Below are positions 14,691 to 26,161 of a stretch of 64,000 bases of DNA, piece by piece. The DNA comes from Piscicola geometra. Taxonomy: Eukaryota; Annelida; Clitellata; Hirudinida; Piscicolidae. Numbering within the stretch: the stretch's first letter is position 1; each line of letters begins with the position of its first letter. The translations under genes and the position numbers were made by a program. The notes under the pieces are model-generated. The model worked only from the letters and a program-made list of their open reading frames with translations. It did not search any database and was not told the DNA's origin. The stretch lies in NCBI GenBank assembly GCA_943735955.1, contig OX030963.1:6332811-6396810 (forward strand), given 5' to 3'.

Positions 14691-15030
14691 TATATTGAAG
14701 TTTTTTTTCAATATTTAAGTTTTTTTCAATATTGAAGTTTTTTTCAGTATTGATGTTTTTTTCAATATTGAAGTTTTTTTCAAAATTGAAGTTTTTTTCA
14801 ATATTGAAGTTTTTTTCAATATTGAAGTTTTTTTCAATATTGAAGTTTTTTTCAATATTGAAGTTTTTTTCAATATTGAAGTTTTTTTCAATATTGAAGT
14901 TTTTTTCAATATTGAAGTTTTTTTCAATATTGAAGTCTTTTATCTAAGTTTTTTTCAATATTGAAGTTTTTTTCAATATTGAAGTTTTTTTCAATATTGA
15001 AGTTTTTTTCAATATTGAAGTCTTTTATCT
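14691..15030. repeat. 18-bp palindromic satellite array, second block
   Basis: About 18 further copies of the unit TTCAATATTGAAGTTTTT continue beyond the LINE. They are interrupted twice by a gaagtcttttatctaa variant. Confidence 0.95.
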
Positions 15031-15320
15031 AAATTTTTTTATTTTAAAGCTTTTTTATATTAAGCATTTTTAACAGTAAATTTTTTTAATCTTTTGAGTT
15101 TTTTAAAATGTTAAACTTTCTTAATATTCAAGTTTTTTTATATTCAAGTTTTTTAATATTCAAGTTTTTTTTATATTCAAGTTTTTTTATATTCAAGTTT
15201 TTTCATATTCAAGTTTTTTTATATTCAAGTTTTTTTACATTCAAGTTTTTTATATTCAAGTTTTTTTATATTCAAGTTTTTTATATTCAAGTTTTTTATA
15301 TTCAAGTTTTTTTAATATTT
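15031..15320. repeat. Degenerate T-rich tandem repeat (ttcaagtttttttata)
   Basis: About a dozen units of ttcaagtttttttata/ttcaagttttttata follow directly after the 18-bp array (clear from 15128). They look like a sister repeat that has lost the palindrome. They end 60 bp before the first recognisable exon of module A. Confidence 0.8.
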
Positions 15321-15379
15321 AATCTTTCGTAATTCAGCAAGAATAAAAAATAAATAAATTTTATAATTTTTCTTTTAAG

Positions 15380-18300
15380 CTTCTTCACAGAAAACAGTTC
15401 TTGATCCGCAGAATTGTAGAATTGATACTTCCGGCTTCGCTCGCTCCGCAACTTTGACGTTGAAGGTGGGGATACGATGTCAATGAAACTGAATAGAATC
15501 TGGTAGAATAAATTAATATTCAGTATAATCAATAGGTTTTCATCAAATTAACTAAAGTTTGTTTAAGTAAAAATAATTTAATGGAATAATATAAGTTTTA
15601 AATAAATCAAATGATTTTTTCAAATGGTTTTAATATAGCAAAATGATTTTGCCAAAATCCAATTAAGCCTAATTAGGGGCGCATAAATAGGCAAAAAATC
15701 GAAAAATTGGAAATTCGTTACGTCCACTTAGATTATGGTTCACTAGGTTATTTAATGAATATTTAATATTGGAAGTTGGTACTTTTGATGAACACACCCA
15801 AAAAACTAAATCGAAGGCTGTCTAGTAACAGAAGTTATGGAACCTCCCTATTTCAAGTTGTTCTGGTGGTGTTTTTTTGGCTTGGATGTGCATTTGGTGT
15901 CAGAAGCAGCAGTTGAGCACTTGGAGTGAGTCTAAAAGTTCATTTTTATTATGCAGCCTCTTCTCAAGAATGTTTTAGAAAGGCAAAAGATAGACTAGGA
16001 CATTGATGAAAAGACCTTACTGATGGAGTACCCAATCAGTGAGCAAGCTTCTGAAATCAATGACACTCTCGTTCAAAACCTTTGAATGGAGAGGCAGTGT
16101 GGTAAGGTGAACCGTAGACTAAAGAAACTAGTAAATTGAATGCAGTCAGTAGATCCATCATTCTATAAAAGGGCCAGCAGCCTAAAGATGGCCAGATCCC
16201 GTCTTTCGGAGGCTTCGAAGCAACGGGTCTGGCAAAAAAAACAGTAAAAACTTGACTAGAGTAAAGAAAATGAAACTAATTTTTTTTTAAAGCTAAAATT
16301 TTAAAAACCAGGTTTATAGACTTAAACTTTTATGCGTATTGAAATAAAAAAATCTTTTCACTGAAAATAAAAAAGTTTAAAAAAAAATTGAAAATAAAAG
16401 TATTAACAAAAAAAAAGTAAAATTTTTATAAAAACAAATAAGTTTCAAAAAGTTTGAAAAAATGTGTTTTTCTAGTGAATAAAAGGTTTAACATCTCCCA
16501 TTTTGGGTGTTTCTTTCAATCGCGGGTGGGGCGAGGGTTATTTTTGACATAAAAATTAATTTTTGTGTCAAACTTTTTTTATTGTTAGTGTTTCCTCCTA
16601 CTATTACATGAATCAATTAGTTTTTTTCTTACAAATAATTTTTAACGTATGCATTAGTCCTTTAGATTTAATTTTCCTAACACCGATAATATATTTTAAT
16701 TTTTTTATATCTTTGTATAAATACGATTCGAAGATTTTACTGATTATGATCTTAACAAATGTATTTCCGTAAAATACTAATGAATTCGCAAACTTCAAAC
16801 TAAAATTGGGAAACATTGTAAATAATAGTCCCATATTTTCTTCAAGATAACGACTGATCAGCAAAATGTACCAGAGATCCCGTTTACAATTATGATGCCA
16901 AATGGACTTCCCTTCGATGTGACTCTGGATGCTGGCAGGAAAACTGTCGTTAAAATAACTCCAACTGCGGCTGCAACAGAGTGTAAATTTACGAATGTAA
17001 AAGGTGTGGTAATTGAAGCTACCGTACAATCTGTGGAATCCAATATAGGTATGTATTTGAAAGTTTAATTAATAAACACTAAAAAAACTAAATATTTGAA
17101 ATGAAGAAATATTCAGACGTTCTATTTACAATTTTTTTCAAGATTTGGGTGTTGGTAAAACAGTTAAAATCTTCAAATTTGGCGGAGAGAAGAAACTAAT
17201 GATGGCACACGAAAACAGGGAGCATGTGCCTATCAGCTTTGAGGTGCGTTCCTTGTTAAAATGTGAAAAAACTCAAATGCTACCCCTAAAAAGCTAATAT
17301 TTTTTTATTTAATTAATATCCACTATTTATTTTGAACTCATTATGAATAATTTAATTAGTTGTTGAAAAATAAAACAATTCAAGCGATCGTTCAACCTAT
17401 GAGCAGGTTAAGAGAGAAAAGGATAAAGAAGCCACTTTTACTTTCAAATCTGGAGAAAAAACTATAGTTCTTCCAAATCAGCAAGAAACCTGGGTGATGG
17501 TACCAAGAGCCAGATTTGTAGATTATCAGGAAAATATCGTGGTGAGGATGAATGTAGGGGCTGAAGAGCAAGTGGTCATCACCAATGCCCTGGGAGGTGA
17601 GTAGGAGTGAAGTCGTTTGAAAGATTTGCGGGACTTTTATGGGAGTTTTTGATGTTGTAATAGTTTGTAGCTGTAAATATTGTATGTGGCATGTGGAAGT
17701 TAGAATGGGAGTTTGGATACGTTTAGGAGAAATGGGAGAGTTTACGGTTTAAAGCACTTCAGTTGGGTGCCAGGCAGTGTTATTTTCGTAACGAAAACGA
17801 CAATTCTGAATAATCGTTCCACGAAAACGAAAATAAAAACTAAATTTATTTTCAAAACGAAAACGAAAATAAAAACTATAATTATTTCCAAAACGAAACT
17901 GAAATAAAAACTATAATTATTTTCAAAACGAAAATCAAATAAATTTCAAAGTATGCCATAATATGTAAATGTATAAGTTATATAAAAATATATGTCTATG
18001 TTAAAAACATTATCTTTGGGCTTTATGAAAGTAGCGCCATTTATAAAACGTTATTTTATTACCGCTTCGCTTTGTCAATTAAATTTTCACTTATTTTAAT
18101 ATCAAATTTGTTATTATATTTCAAATTTGTTATTACTCAATAATTTACGTGCTCAATTCTTATAATAATTCAATTGACTGTTAATTTTTAAAACTCATTG
18201 GTTGTTATTATACAGTTCTATTTTACTGTTTCATTTTAGGATCAATTAATTTTGTTAGAGATAAAAAATAGTGTTCAAAGTTGTAAATTAATATATTTTC

Positions 18301-19650
18301 AAAACTAAAATGAAAATAAAAACTTTAATTATTTTCAAAACTGAAACGAAAATAAAAACTTTAATTATTTTCAAAACGATAACGAAAATAAAAACTATAC
18401 TTAATTCCAAAACGAACCTGAAATAAAAACTATAATTATTTTATGAAACGAAAATAACACTGGTGCCAGGGCACTATACAAAAACGACAAATATTATTAT
18501 TCTTTATGAATTGAGTGAAATTATGTTTAGAGTTAGAAAACCTGTTCTTTTTCATTTTATATGTTTTTAATCTCTACAAACTCTCCATTCTTCAGTGAAG
18601 CCCACGATCAAACAAAACGATAAAGAGAGCAACTTTGTTTGTTTGGACAAAAGCTGCGCGTTCGACATTGAAAAGAAAGAAAACGCACTTTTCTATGTCA
18701 AACTCGCAGCCGGCGTGAGTATTTTATCAAAATATAAAAGATTTTGTCTTTTAATTAATAAAAAGTTTTTTATTTATATTTTTGAGATCTGTATATAAAA
18801 AATTATTTTTTGTCTTAATCAAACGCTTCCACATAATTATTATGTGTTAATTGGGTGCTTTATAAACCACTCTAGGTACGAGCTACTGAAAAACCAATGC
18901 TGACGGTAGACTCGAAGAAGAAACTGGAAATTGAACTTCAACCGAATGTACTGGAAATCGTGAGATTGAGGAAAGATGAGTTTGGAGCCGTTTTGAGCTG
19001 CTCCTTCTCTTCACAACTCACTGATGTGCAACAGCCTTATAAACTTCTAATCACGAACTCAGCAACTCCAGGTTAGCTCGTCAGTTTTATGCTTTGTAAG
19101 AAAATTGGAATTTTAAACGACTCCTATTGTCTCATTGTTACAGAAAAAGTAATGATAGACAGTGATGTGGCCATTTACCGTGGAAGGCCTGCGACTGGAA
19201 CGTATCGGTTTGGAACGCCAGAAATTGGGAAAAATACTCAAATAAAGAAAATTTTCAAACTTAAGGTATTTTTATACGTTTTTGAGTAGAAAAAAATTAA
19301 ATTAATAAAAAATAATAATAAATTGTGAAGATAAAATTTTCTGTTAATTTAATAGCAGTTTTTCAGCTTCAATATATTACATTTGTTTTTGTTTTTGAAT
19401 ATTTCAGTTTCAGCATCTGAGCCCTGAAACATCTTCTATAGAGTTCGACATTATAAACTCTGGGACAAAAAAATCCGGAGAGTTCAAAACAGTTCAACTT
19501 GTTCCCAACGAAGCTTCTAAACATCAGTTATTCTTTGCTGAAGAAATTTATGATAACTTTACAACAGAATTTGAAATTAAAAACGAAAAAGATGTTATAA
19601 TTGAAATGAAGATTACGAGAATGTTTTACGGTACGTATGAAACAGACTAA
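15380..19650 (+). CDS. Modular secreted-family gene, module A (no signal-peptide exon)
   Basis: Exons: 15380-15465, 16847-17048, 17143-17243, 17407-17596, 18596-18714, 18876-19071, 19144-19265, 19408-19650. All borders are GT-AG and phases alternate 1-0-1-0. They encode about 420 residues made of four homologous repeats of about 95 residues: ASSQKTVLDPQNCRIDTSG..., DLGVGKTVKIFKFGG..., VKPTIKQNDKESNFVCL... and EKVMIDSDVAIYRGRP.... Each repeat is split by a phase-0 intron after an L-K/F-E/A-G position, and each ends in a strand such as VVITNALG. Rich in beta-type alternation, with no known domain recognised; an Ig- or MSP-like sandwich is a guess. No first exon with signal peptide is found upstream, where T-rich repeats lie. 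The last exon either stops at 19648 or can be cut at a phase-1 donor after 19630 (ttttacg|gtacgt). Confidence 0.8.
15466..16846. other. Intron of module A
   Basis: AT-rich intron of about 1.4 kb. A degenerate coding-like patch lies at about 15940-16240 and no other feature is visible. Confidence 0.4.
17775..18462. mobile_element. Non-autonomous hAT element in module A intron
   Basis: Inverted ends cagtgttattttcgt (17775) and acgaaaataacactg (to 18462) are flanked by a perfect 8-bp duplication gtgccagg at 17767-17774 and 18463-18470. The 688-bp body holds no transposase; it has repeated cgaaaacgaaaataaaaac motifs near both ends. The perfect duplication indicates a recent insertion. It sits in the intron between the fourth and fifth exons of module A and does not touch a splice site. 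Confidence 0.93.
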
Positions 19651-21335
19651 AATTTGTTGAATTGAAACATTGTCCTTGATTAAAAATGAAACGAATTAAT
19701 ATATTCTTACATTTTTAAATGATTGTTTTTTCATAGTTACGAAATTATAGGTTTTTTTTCAACTTATTAACTAAATTGTGAACCGATGAATATTGAAATT
19801 CTTTGTTTTAAAATCTTTCTTAAAATCGCTATTTCATTCCATAATTGAAATAAGTTTTTAATGGTATAATTTTTTAAAAATCTGATACACTTGCTTTTTA
19901 TACTATTAAGTTACAAATTTAATAAACTTGATATTGACTTTCAATATTTTATAAAATTTTATTTTTGTTGAATGATATTATTCAAAGCAATAAACTAAGT
20001 GCAACAATCTTGTGATAAACTTGCTTCTTTTTTGAAAAAAATAATTTAATAGTTTTTAATGAAACTTTTGAACCAATACAATAAAATCTTTGATAAAAAA
20101 ATCTGAAGTTGAATGAAAAAGAACAATTCTGTTCAATTAGTTTAAGATTTTGAAAAAGCTATAAATGCGAGCGAAATCCATATAGGGGGAGGTTGCTCAA
20201 GATGAACCAGTTTCTAAAATGGAACGAGCTTACTTACAGCTATGCGATGTATACAATAATTTTTTCTAAATTTTCTATTCATGCATCCGTCTTCTAAACA
20301 CATTTGTACGTTTTTTTATTCCTCAAAATTGCCTCGTTCAATTATAATAATTAAAAAACTGATTTCTAGAAGAATATTTTAAAAGTTGGGAGATAACGTT
20401 TTACGGCTTTTCCTCACATCGGAAGGAGTATAATTTTATTTCTTTATTATTAATTAGATGATGTACTACAGTTTCATTATGTGCAAGTAGTATAATTAAT
20501 AATTGAGAGATTAGCCTGTTATGACCATGGATATGTAGCATGGTCATTGTTGTCTAAGATGAAACGTAGGAAGAGATTATAGACACTGATGAATCTGTCT
20601 CTGGCATTCGTCCATCTCGGGGGATGATAAATCTATATAGACTATATACAATATAATCGACTATATAAAGTTTATATTCTAAATAGACTATTTAAAATTA
20701 ATAAAAACCAATAATTTACTTTTTTATTAAATAAATAAACTGTTAGTATTCATTAGCTTTGAAACAAATATGTTCTACTTATAGCTTAATCTTAAACTTT
20801 CGTCTCATTAGTCTGTAAACTAGAGGTTTGCAATGGTTGAAGCTAAAAGAAAAGTGTGAAATAAAAAAAATTCTTTAGGTAAAGCAAGTTTAACTTATGT
20901 TATTCCAAAAAGTTTACTTTAAAAATAGAATTTTAAAAATTCTTTAAAAAAATTAGAGCGTTTTAAAAAAACATTAGATGACACTTTTGAGAAGGAACTA
21001 AAAGACTACATGTTCCAGTTTAAATACAGATTTTTTGGAATGTTCAGTATTGAAAAAGCAAAGAAAAATATTTCTTTAGATAAATAAGAAAGACAGATAA
21101 TAATACAGATGTTTAAATTTCAATTTTTATGACATACAATATGATTTCATCTTAAGCAACTAAGAATTCCATCTCGGGAACCCAGTTGCTCAGGAAGGAA
21201 TTTTTGACTGTTTATGTTTGAGGTTAATAAACTCCTATTTATTTTTTATTTCATTTTTTATAATGAAATTGATATAGTTAGACAAAGAGTCAATATAATG
21301 GCTGCATTAATTTTAATTCACGTTATTGGTATATA
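19651..21335. other. Intergenic between modules A and B, left part
   Basis: AT-rich. I see no exon, RNA gene or clear transposon in it. Confidence 0.4.
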
Positions 21336-21337
21336 TA

Positions 21338-21567
<230 letters not shown>

Positions 21568-21844
21568 TAGGGCGAAATCTAATTTAATAAAATTTGTCAA
21601 ACATTAATATCATTTATATTTATATTTGTCATTTTTGAAAAGTTCAAAATAATATCATTATATTATAAAAATTCACTTACGTGAATTGATATTGTTCGCC
21701 ATAATTACCACCATAGACATTCTATTTTTTAAAATTTATGTACGAACAAAGGGTGAAAAAAACTAAGGGTGTTTTACGGTATATGTTATTGGGGCTGAAA
21801 TTGTGGCGTAAACGAGTGGGTTAAAAAAAAAATATTTCAGCCCG

Positions 21845-21935
21845 TTTTTCGATTTTTGCAGCACTCTAAAGCGCTCTTGAATTTGAGGAGAGAGCGCTAT
21901 AGAAATCTATTTGATTGATTGATTGAAGTGATACG
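21845..21935 (+). repeat. SINE 3'-end copy (gcgctatagaaat ... gattgattg)
   Basis: The segment agcgctcttgaatttgagg, then agagcgctatagaaatc, then a (gatt)n tail matches the copy at 63685-63755 and an inverted one at 44218-44280. Two short relatives with ggcgctatataaa lie at 39220 and 62430. This is the conserved tail shared by many invertebrate SINEs. The tRNA-like head is not present here. Confidence 0.7.
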
Positions 21936-22600
21936 AACTCTTAGGCGGGCGGTAGTTGTAAGTGAAACATGGTGATCTCTCACACCATCGGAAGCCATCT
22001 CTAGCGCCATATGAAACATATGACTTATAACCAGTAACTGCTGCTCTCGTGTTTTTTCAACGCTTTCAGTAAAGCTGGAGTGACTTTTCCATGGCTAAAG
22101 TCTAGGAAAAGTGTAACTGGAGGTAAGTTCTAACCCATGCGCAGACTCTACCTGACTTTTTGATCACTATTTATTTAAAATAAAAGAATTTCAATTATAA
22201 GTTCGATTGGTTAGAACTGAAACCTCTTTCAAATAGGATTACAAGATGCAAGTGCAGAATGCGTTGAAAGAATTGATTAATTCATTGAATTTGTTACGCT
22301 GCTCAGGAAGCCATTTCAACATCTGCTTGCTTTTCAAATGAAAACTATGTATTCAAAAACTATTTCTCACATTTCTTTTAAAAAATAATAATAAAAATGA
22401 GATAAAATTATATTAAAAAGTAGTGGATGACAAACTGACAGCTTTATTACAGTAGTGAAACTTTCGCTAAATAAGAATTCATTTTATAGAGGATCAATAG
22501 AAGGTATACACAACTTAAGTTGAATTCCCCATACGATTTCTTTTTTCGCTGAGAATATTGATTTATTTAAATTTGAAACTTCAAAAGAAAGATAGCTAAA
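21936..22600. other. Intergenic between modules A and B, right part
   Basis: A GC-richer patch lies at 21940-22150 and the rest is AT-rich. No supported gene. Confidence 0.4.
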
Positions 22601-22602
22601 AA

Positions 22603-22610
22603 TATATAAA
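22603..22610 (+). promoter_or_regulatory. TATA box of module B gene
   Basis: tatataaa lies 52 bp upstream of the signal-peptide ATG at 22662. That leaves room for a start site near 22633 and a short leader. Gene C has a similar arrangement at a longer distance. Confidence 0.6.
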
Positions 22611-22661
22611 AGAATTGGCTTTTATTAAACCTAAAATCGTGAATTAATTGATAAAGAAAGA

Positions 22662-25223
22662 ATGAAGGAGATGTTGACTTTGATGGTGCTTTTTGTCGGA
22701 TTCTCCGGAGGTTTGATCACGATTTGTTTTTCATTTCTTCGTATTTATGCAAATTAATAAATTTCTTTAAACATTGTTTTTTGATATAAATGCGGAGTTA
22801 AATATGTGAAATAAGAAAAAGTATTTTAAACAAATCTATTCATTAGATTTTGTATTCAAACGAAAAATTAATCTAACATAATAATTATTCTTCAAGTTTC
22901 TTCTCAAACTCCAGTAGTAATAAATCTCACCAAGGATTCTTGTAGCATCGTTACTGTCGCAAACGCTCCAAAATCTTTGACTTTAGAGGTAAGAAATTCA
23001 TGAAATACATACATAAATAATAAAACTAGGTAAAATTAATTGTTTGATAGAATGTTTTTTTAATGAAAATCCCAAAAAACAAATAGTTGGAAAAAATAAA
23101 AACTAAGTAAAAACGTTTCAAAAACTCGAAAAAGATAAAAACTTTCAGTAATTTAGTCCAATATTCCCTTCCAGGTGAAGACGAACCTGCAAAATATAGC
23201 AGTAATTTCGTTTAAAGTAAAAGGGCTGAGAGGAGGTCAGGACATCGTTTTGACTTTGCACGCTGGCAGGAAAACTATCGTTAAAATATCTCCAACTGGA
23301 GCTACGACACTTTGTGAAATTGTTGTTGCAGGTGTGGTGATTGAAGCTACTGTAAGCGCTGTGAATTCTGATATAGGTTTGTATTTAGGACCTTGATAAG
23401 TAAATATTCAAAAATCGAGAGATTCAGACGTTCATTTTGAATTTCAAAAATTATAAAACATCTCTTGTATATTTTTATTTTTCAAGCTATGCTCGTCGGA
23501 GAAAGTGTTGAAATTTTCAAGTTTGCCGGAGACAAGAAACTAAAGATGACACACGCAGGCAGGAATCATCTGCCTCTTAGATTCAAAGTGCGTTTTAAGT
23601 GAAGACTTGAAAATTATTTAAAAAAAAAAAACTTTTAATAAACTGATGAATTCTTAAATTAATTTCTATTTTTATTTGTAAGTTTTTATAAAAAATTTGA
23701 AACTGTTTATAGCAAAGAAACGCATTTAAAACGTGATATCAAACTACAAGCAGGTTTTGAAAGGAGCTGCAGTAACAGAAACCACTTTAACTCTCAAGAA
23801 TGGCTTTAACCAAAACACTAAATTATCTCTTTTTGGGGAAAAAGAAAGCTGGGTAATAGTGCCTAAAACCAGATTTTCATCTGGAAATACAGTCGATGTG
23901 ACGATAAATGTAGGTTCTGCAGGTCATGTGATCATCACCAATGCCATTGGAAGTGAGGAGTGGTTTGAAAATCTAAACTGGATTTTTGAAAATTTAGATG
24001 TTTAATAGTTTGAAGCGGGAAATATCTTTTAGTTTAGGGTGTTTTTGTAAAACTTTGGTGGGAGTTTGGAAAGGTTTCTTAAGAATAAGAGAATTTCAAG
24101 TTTATTTATGAAAAAAAAAGGGTTGGGGTAGAAAAATCTGTTCAATTTCATTCTATATGTTTTTAAACTTCACTTCCATACTTCAGTGAAGCCCACGATC
24201 AAACAAAACGATAAAGAGACCAACTTTGTTTGTTTGGACAAAAGCTGTGCGTTCGACATTGAAAAGAAAGAAAACGCACTTTTTTATGTCAAACTCGCAG
24301 CCGGCGTGAGTATTCTTTTGATGTATCAATTATTTTAAGTTAAATTTTTAATTTACAAATATTGTTAGTTTTTTTACTTAAACACACTTTTTCTCCCTCA
24401 TCATTGTTAATTGGGTGCTTTATAAACCACTCTAGGTACTAGCTACTGAAAAACCAATGCTGACGGTAGACTCGACGGTGAAACATGAAATTGAACTTCA
24501 ACCGAATGTACTAGAAATCGTGAGATTAATTAAAAATGAGTTTGGTGCCGTTTTAAGCTGCTCCTTCTCTTCACTACTAACTGATGTGGAAAATGCCTCT
24601 ACATTCACAATCATGAACTCAGTGACTCCAGGTTAGCTCTGTGGTTTTGTGTTTTTTATAGCTCATTGTGCTTTTTTTGTTACAGACAGAGTAATCATAG
24701 ATAGTAACGTGACTATTTACCGTGGAAAGCCAGTAGCAGGAACGTATAATTTTGGAATATCACAAGCTCGGGAAGAACTTGGAATGAAAAACATTTTCAA
24801 ACTTGAGGTGTTTTTAAGTTTTCAGTTTGAAAACTTAGTTTATTTTATGGAAAATTATAAATAAAAATGTTGTTTTGACTATAAGATATGCGGTTAATTT
24901 TTAATTTTACTTTTAATTCTTTAATCTTTTTAACTTCAATATATTCATTTTTTAATTGTTTTGGATTTTTTCAGCTACAGCTTCTGAGTCCTGAAACAGT
25001 TTCTATAGAGTTTGACATCATAAACTCTGGGACACAAAAATCTGGGAGGGTCAAAACAGTTCAACTTGTTTCCAACGAAGCTTCTAAACATCATTTATTT
25101 TATGCCGAAGAAATCTATAATAATTCAACGACAGAATTTGAAATTAAAAACGAGAAAGACTCTAGAATTGTAATGAAGATCGCGAGAATGTTTTATGGTG
25201 AGTATAACATAGAAAAAGATTGA
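22662..25223 (+). CDS. Modular secreted-family gene, module B (complete)
   Basis: Exons: 22662-22710, 22897-22988, 23175-23376, 23487-23587, 23754-23952, 24187-24305, 24436-24631, 24686-24807, 24975-25223. Spliced length is 1329 nt, giving 442 residues and a stop. Exon 1 is a 16-residue signal peptide (MKEMLTLMVLFVGFSG). Then come four repeats of about 95 residues, each in two exons: VSSQTPVVINLTKDSCSIV..., AMLVGESVEIFKFAGDKK..., MKPTIKQNDKETNFVCLDKS... and DRVIIDSNVTIYRGKP.... Repeats 1 and 3 carry Cys pairs that could form a disulfide within the repeat; repeats 2 and 4 have none. Strands such as GRKTIVKISPT and ESWVIVPKTRF occupy equivalent places. The last exon also has a phase-1 donor (ttttatg|gtgagt after 25197), so longer splice forms are possible. 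Predicted secreted; function unknown. Confidence 0.85.
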
Positions 25224-26034
25224 TTGAAAGATTTTCTTTCACAAAAAAACAAAACTAATTTGACATATAGATAACACTTTTATTGAAATAATAAATCACA
25301 GCATGATAGTCTTATAAGGGAAACACTTGTTGAGGTTTTAGTTCTTGTTCCCTCTGTCATTTCTGATATTAATAAAAACCATGAATCTGATTAATGAAGT
25401 TTATTTGTTGAAAACTTTCCCAAAGTGTTTATTATTTCTTAAGTTTGCTTTTTTTTGAATTATTTGTGAAAAAATCTATCTATCGTGTCAAAAACTTATT
25501 TAAATCTGTCTTAACGATCCAAACTCTTTCTTCAAAAATATAATATTTCATAATTGTTCAAGGAGTTTTTCTTTCTAACTTATTCAGTTAATAGAATATA
25601 TAAAAAATATCAACGATTATTTAGAAAATTTTGACAATTTTTTCACTTAAATGAAAATTTGTAACCCTTTAGTGCTCGTAATTATTATTATTAATAATAT
25701 ATTACTATTCATTAATTTATTATTGCAAACGAAAACACTTTAATTTCAAGGATCGGCTTGGACTTTGACAATAAAACACTCAACAATTTTGGGAGTGTTA
25801 AGATTTAAGTGTTAACGAATATCATATAAAAAACTAATTCGTGAATAAAAATGCTATTGATAGTATTAAATAATATTGTTTTTTTTCAAAACGTCTTGAT
25901 TTTTCAGTTTTTTAAATAGTTTTTTTGCATATAAAAAAGAACACAAAAATCAAGAGTTCTCAAAATAACTTCTGTCTATTTCTATTTTTAAAGACAAACT
26001 TGAAAATAATTCAGCTTCTTTTCATGATCTGACG
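25224..26034. other. Intergenic between modules B and C
   Basis: AT-rich sequence without recognised features. It ends at the gene C promoter. Confidence 0.4.
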
Positions 26035-26041
26035 CAGTCTT

Positions 26042-26049
26042 TATATAAG
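26042..26049 (+). promoter_or_regulatory. TATA box of module C gene
   Basis: tatataag lies 120 bp upstream of the ATG at 26162. A start site about 30 bp downstream would give a leader of roughly 90 nt. Confidence 0.6.
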
Positions 26050-26161
26050 TCGATCTTGAGTCTCCGAACTTTATTTAATCGATCTAAATCGAGCTCTGCT
26101 CCTATACTTTCGTTGTTTAGTTCGATTTCTAACTTTGAAGAGCGACTTGGAGGAAGGAAGA

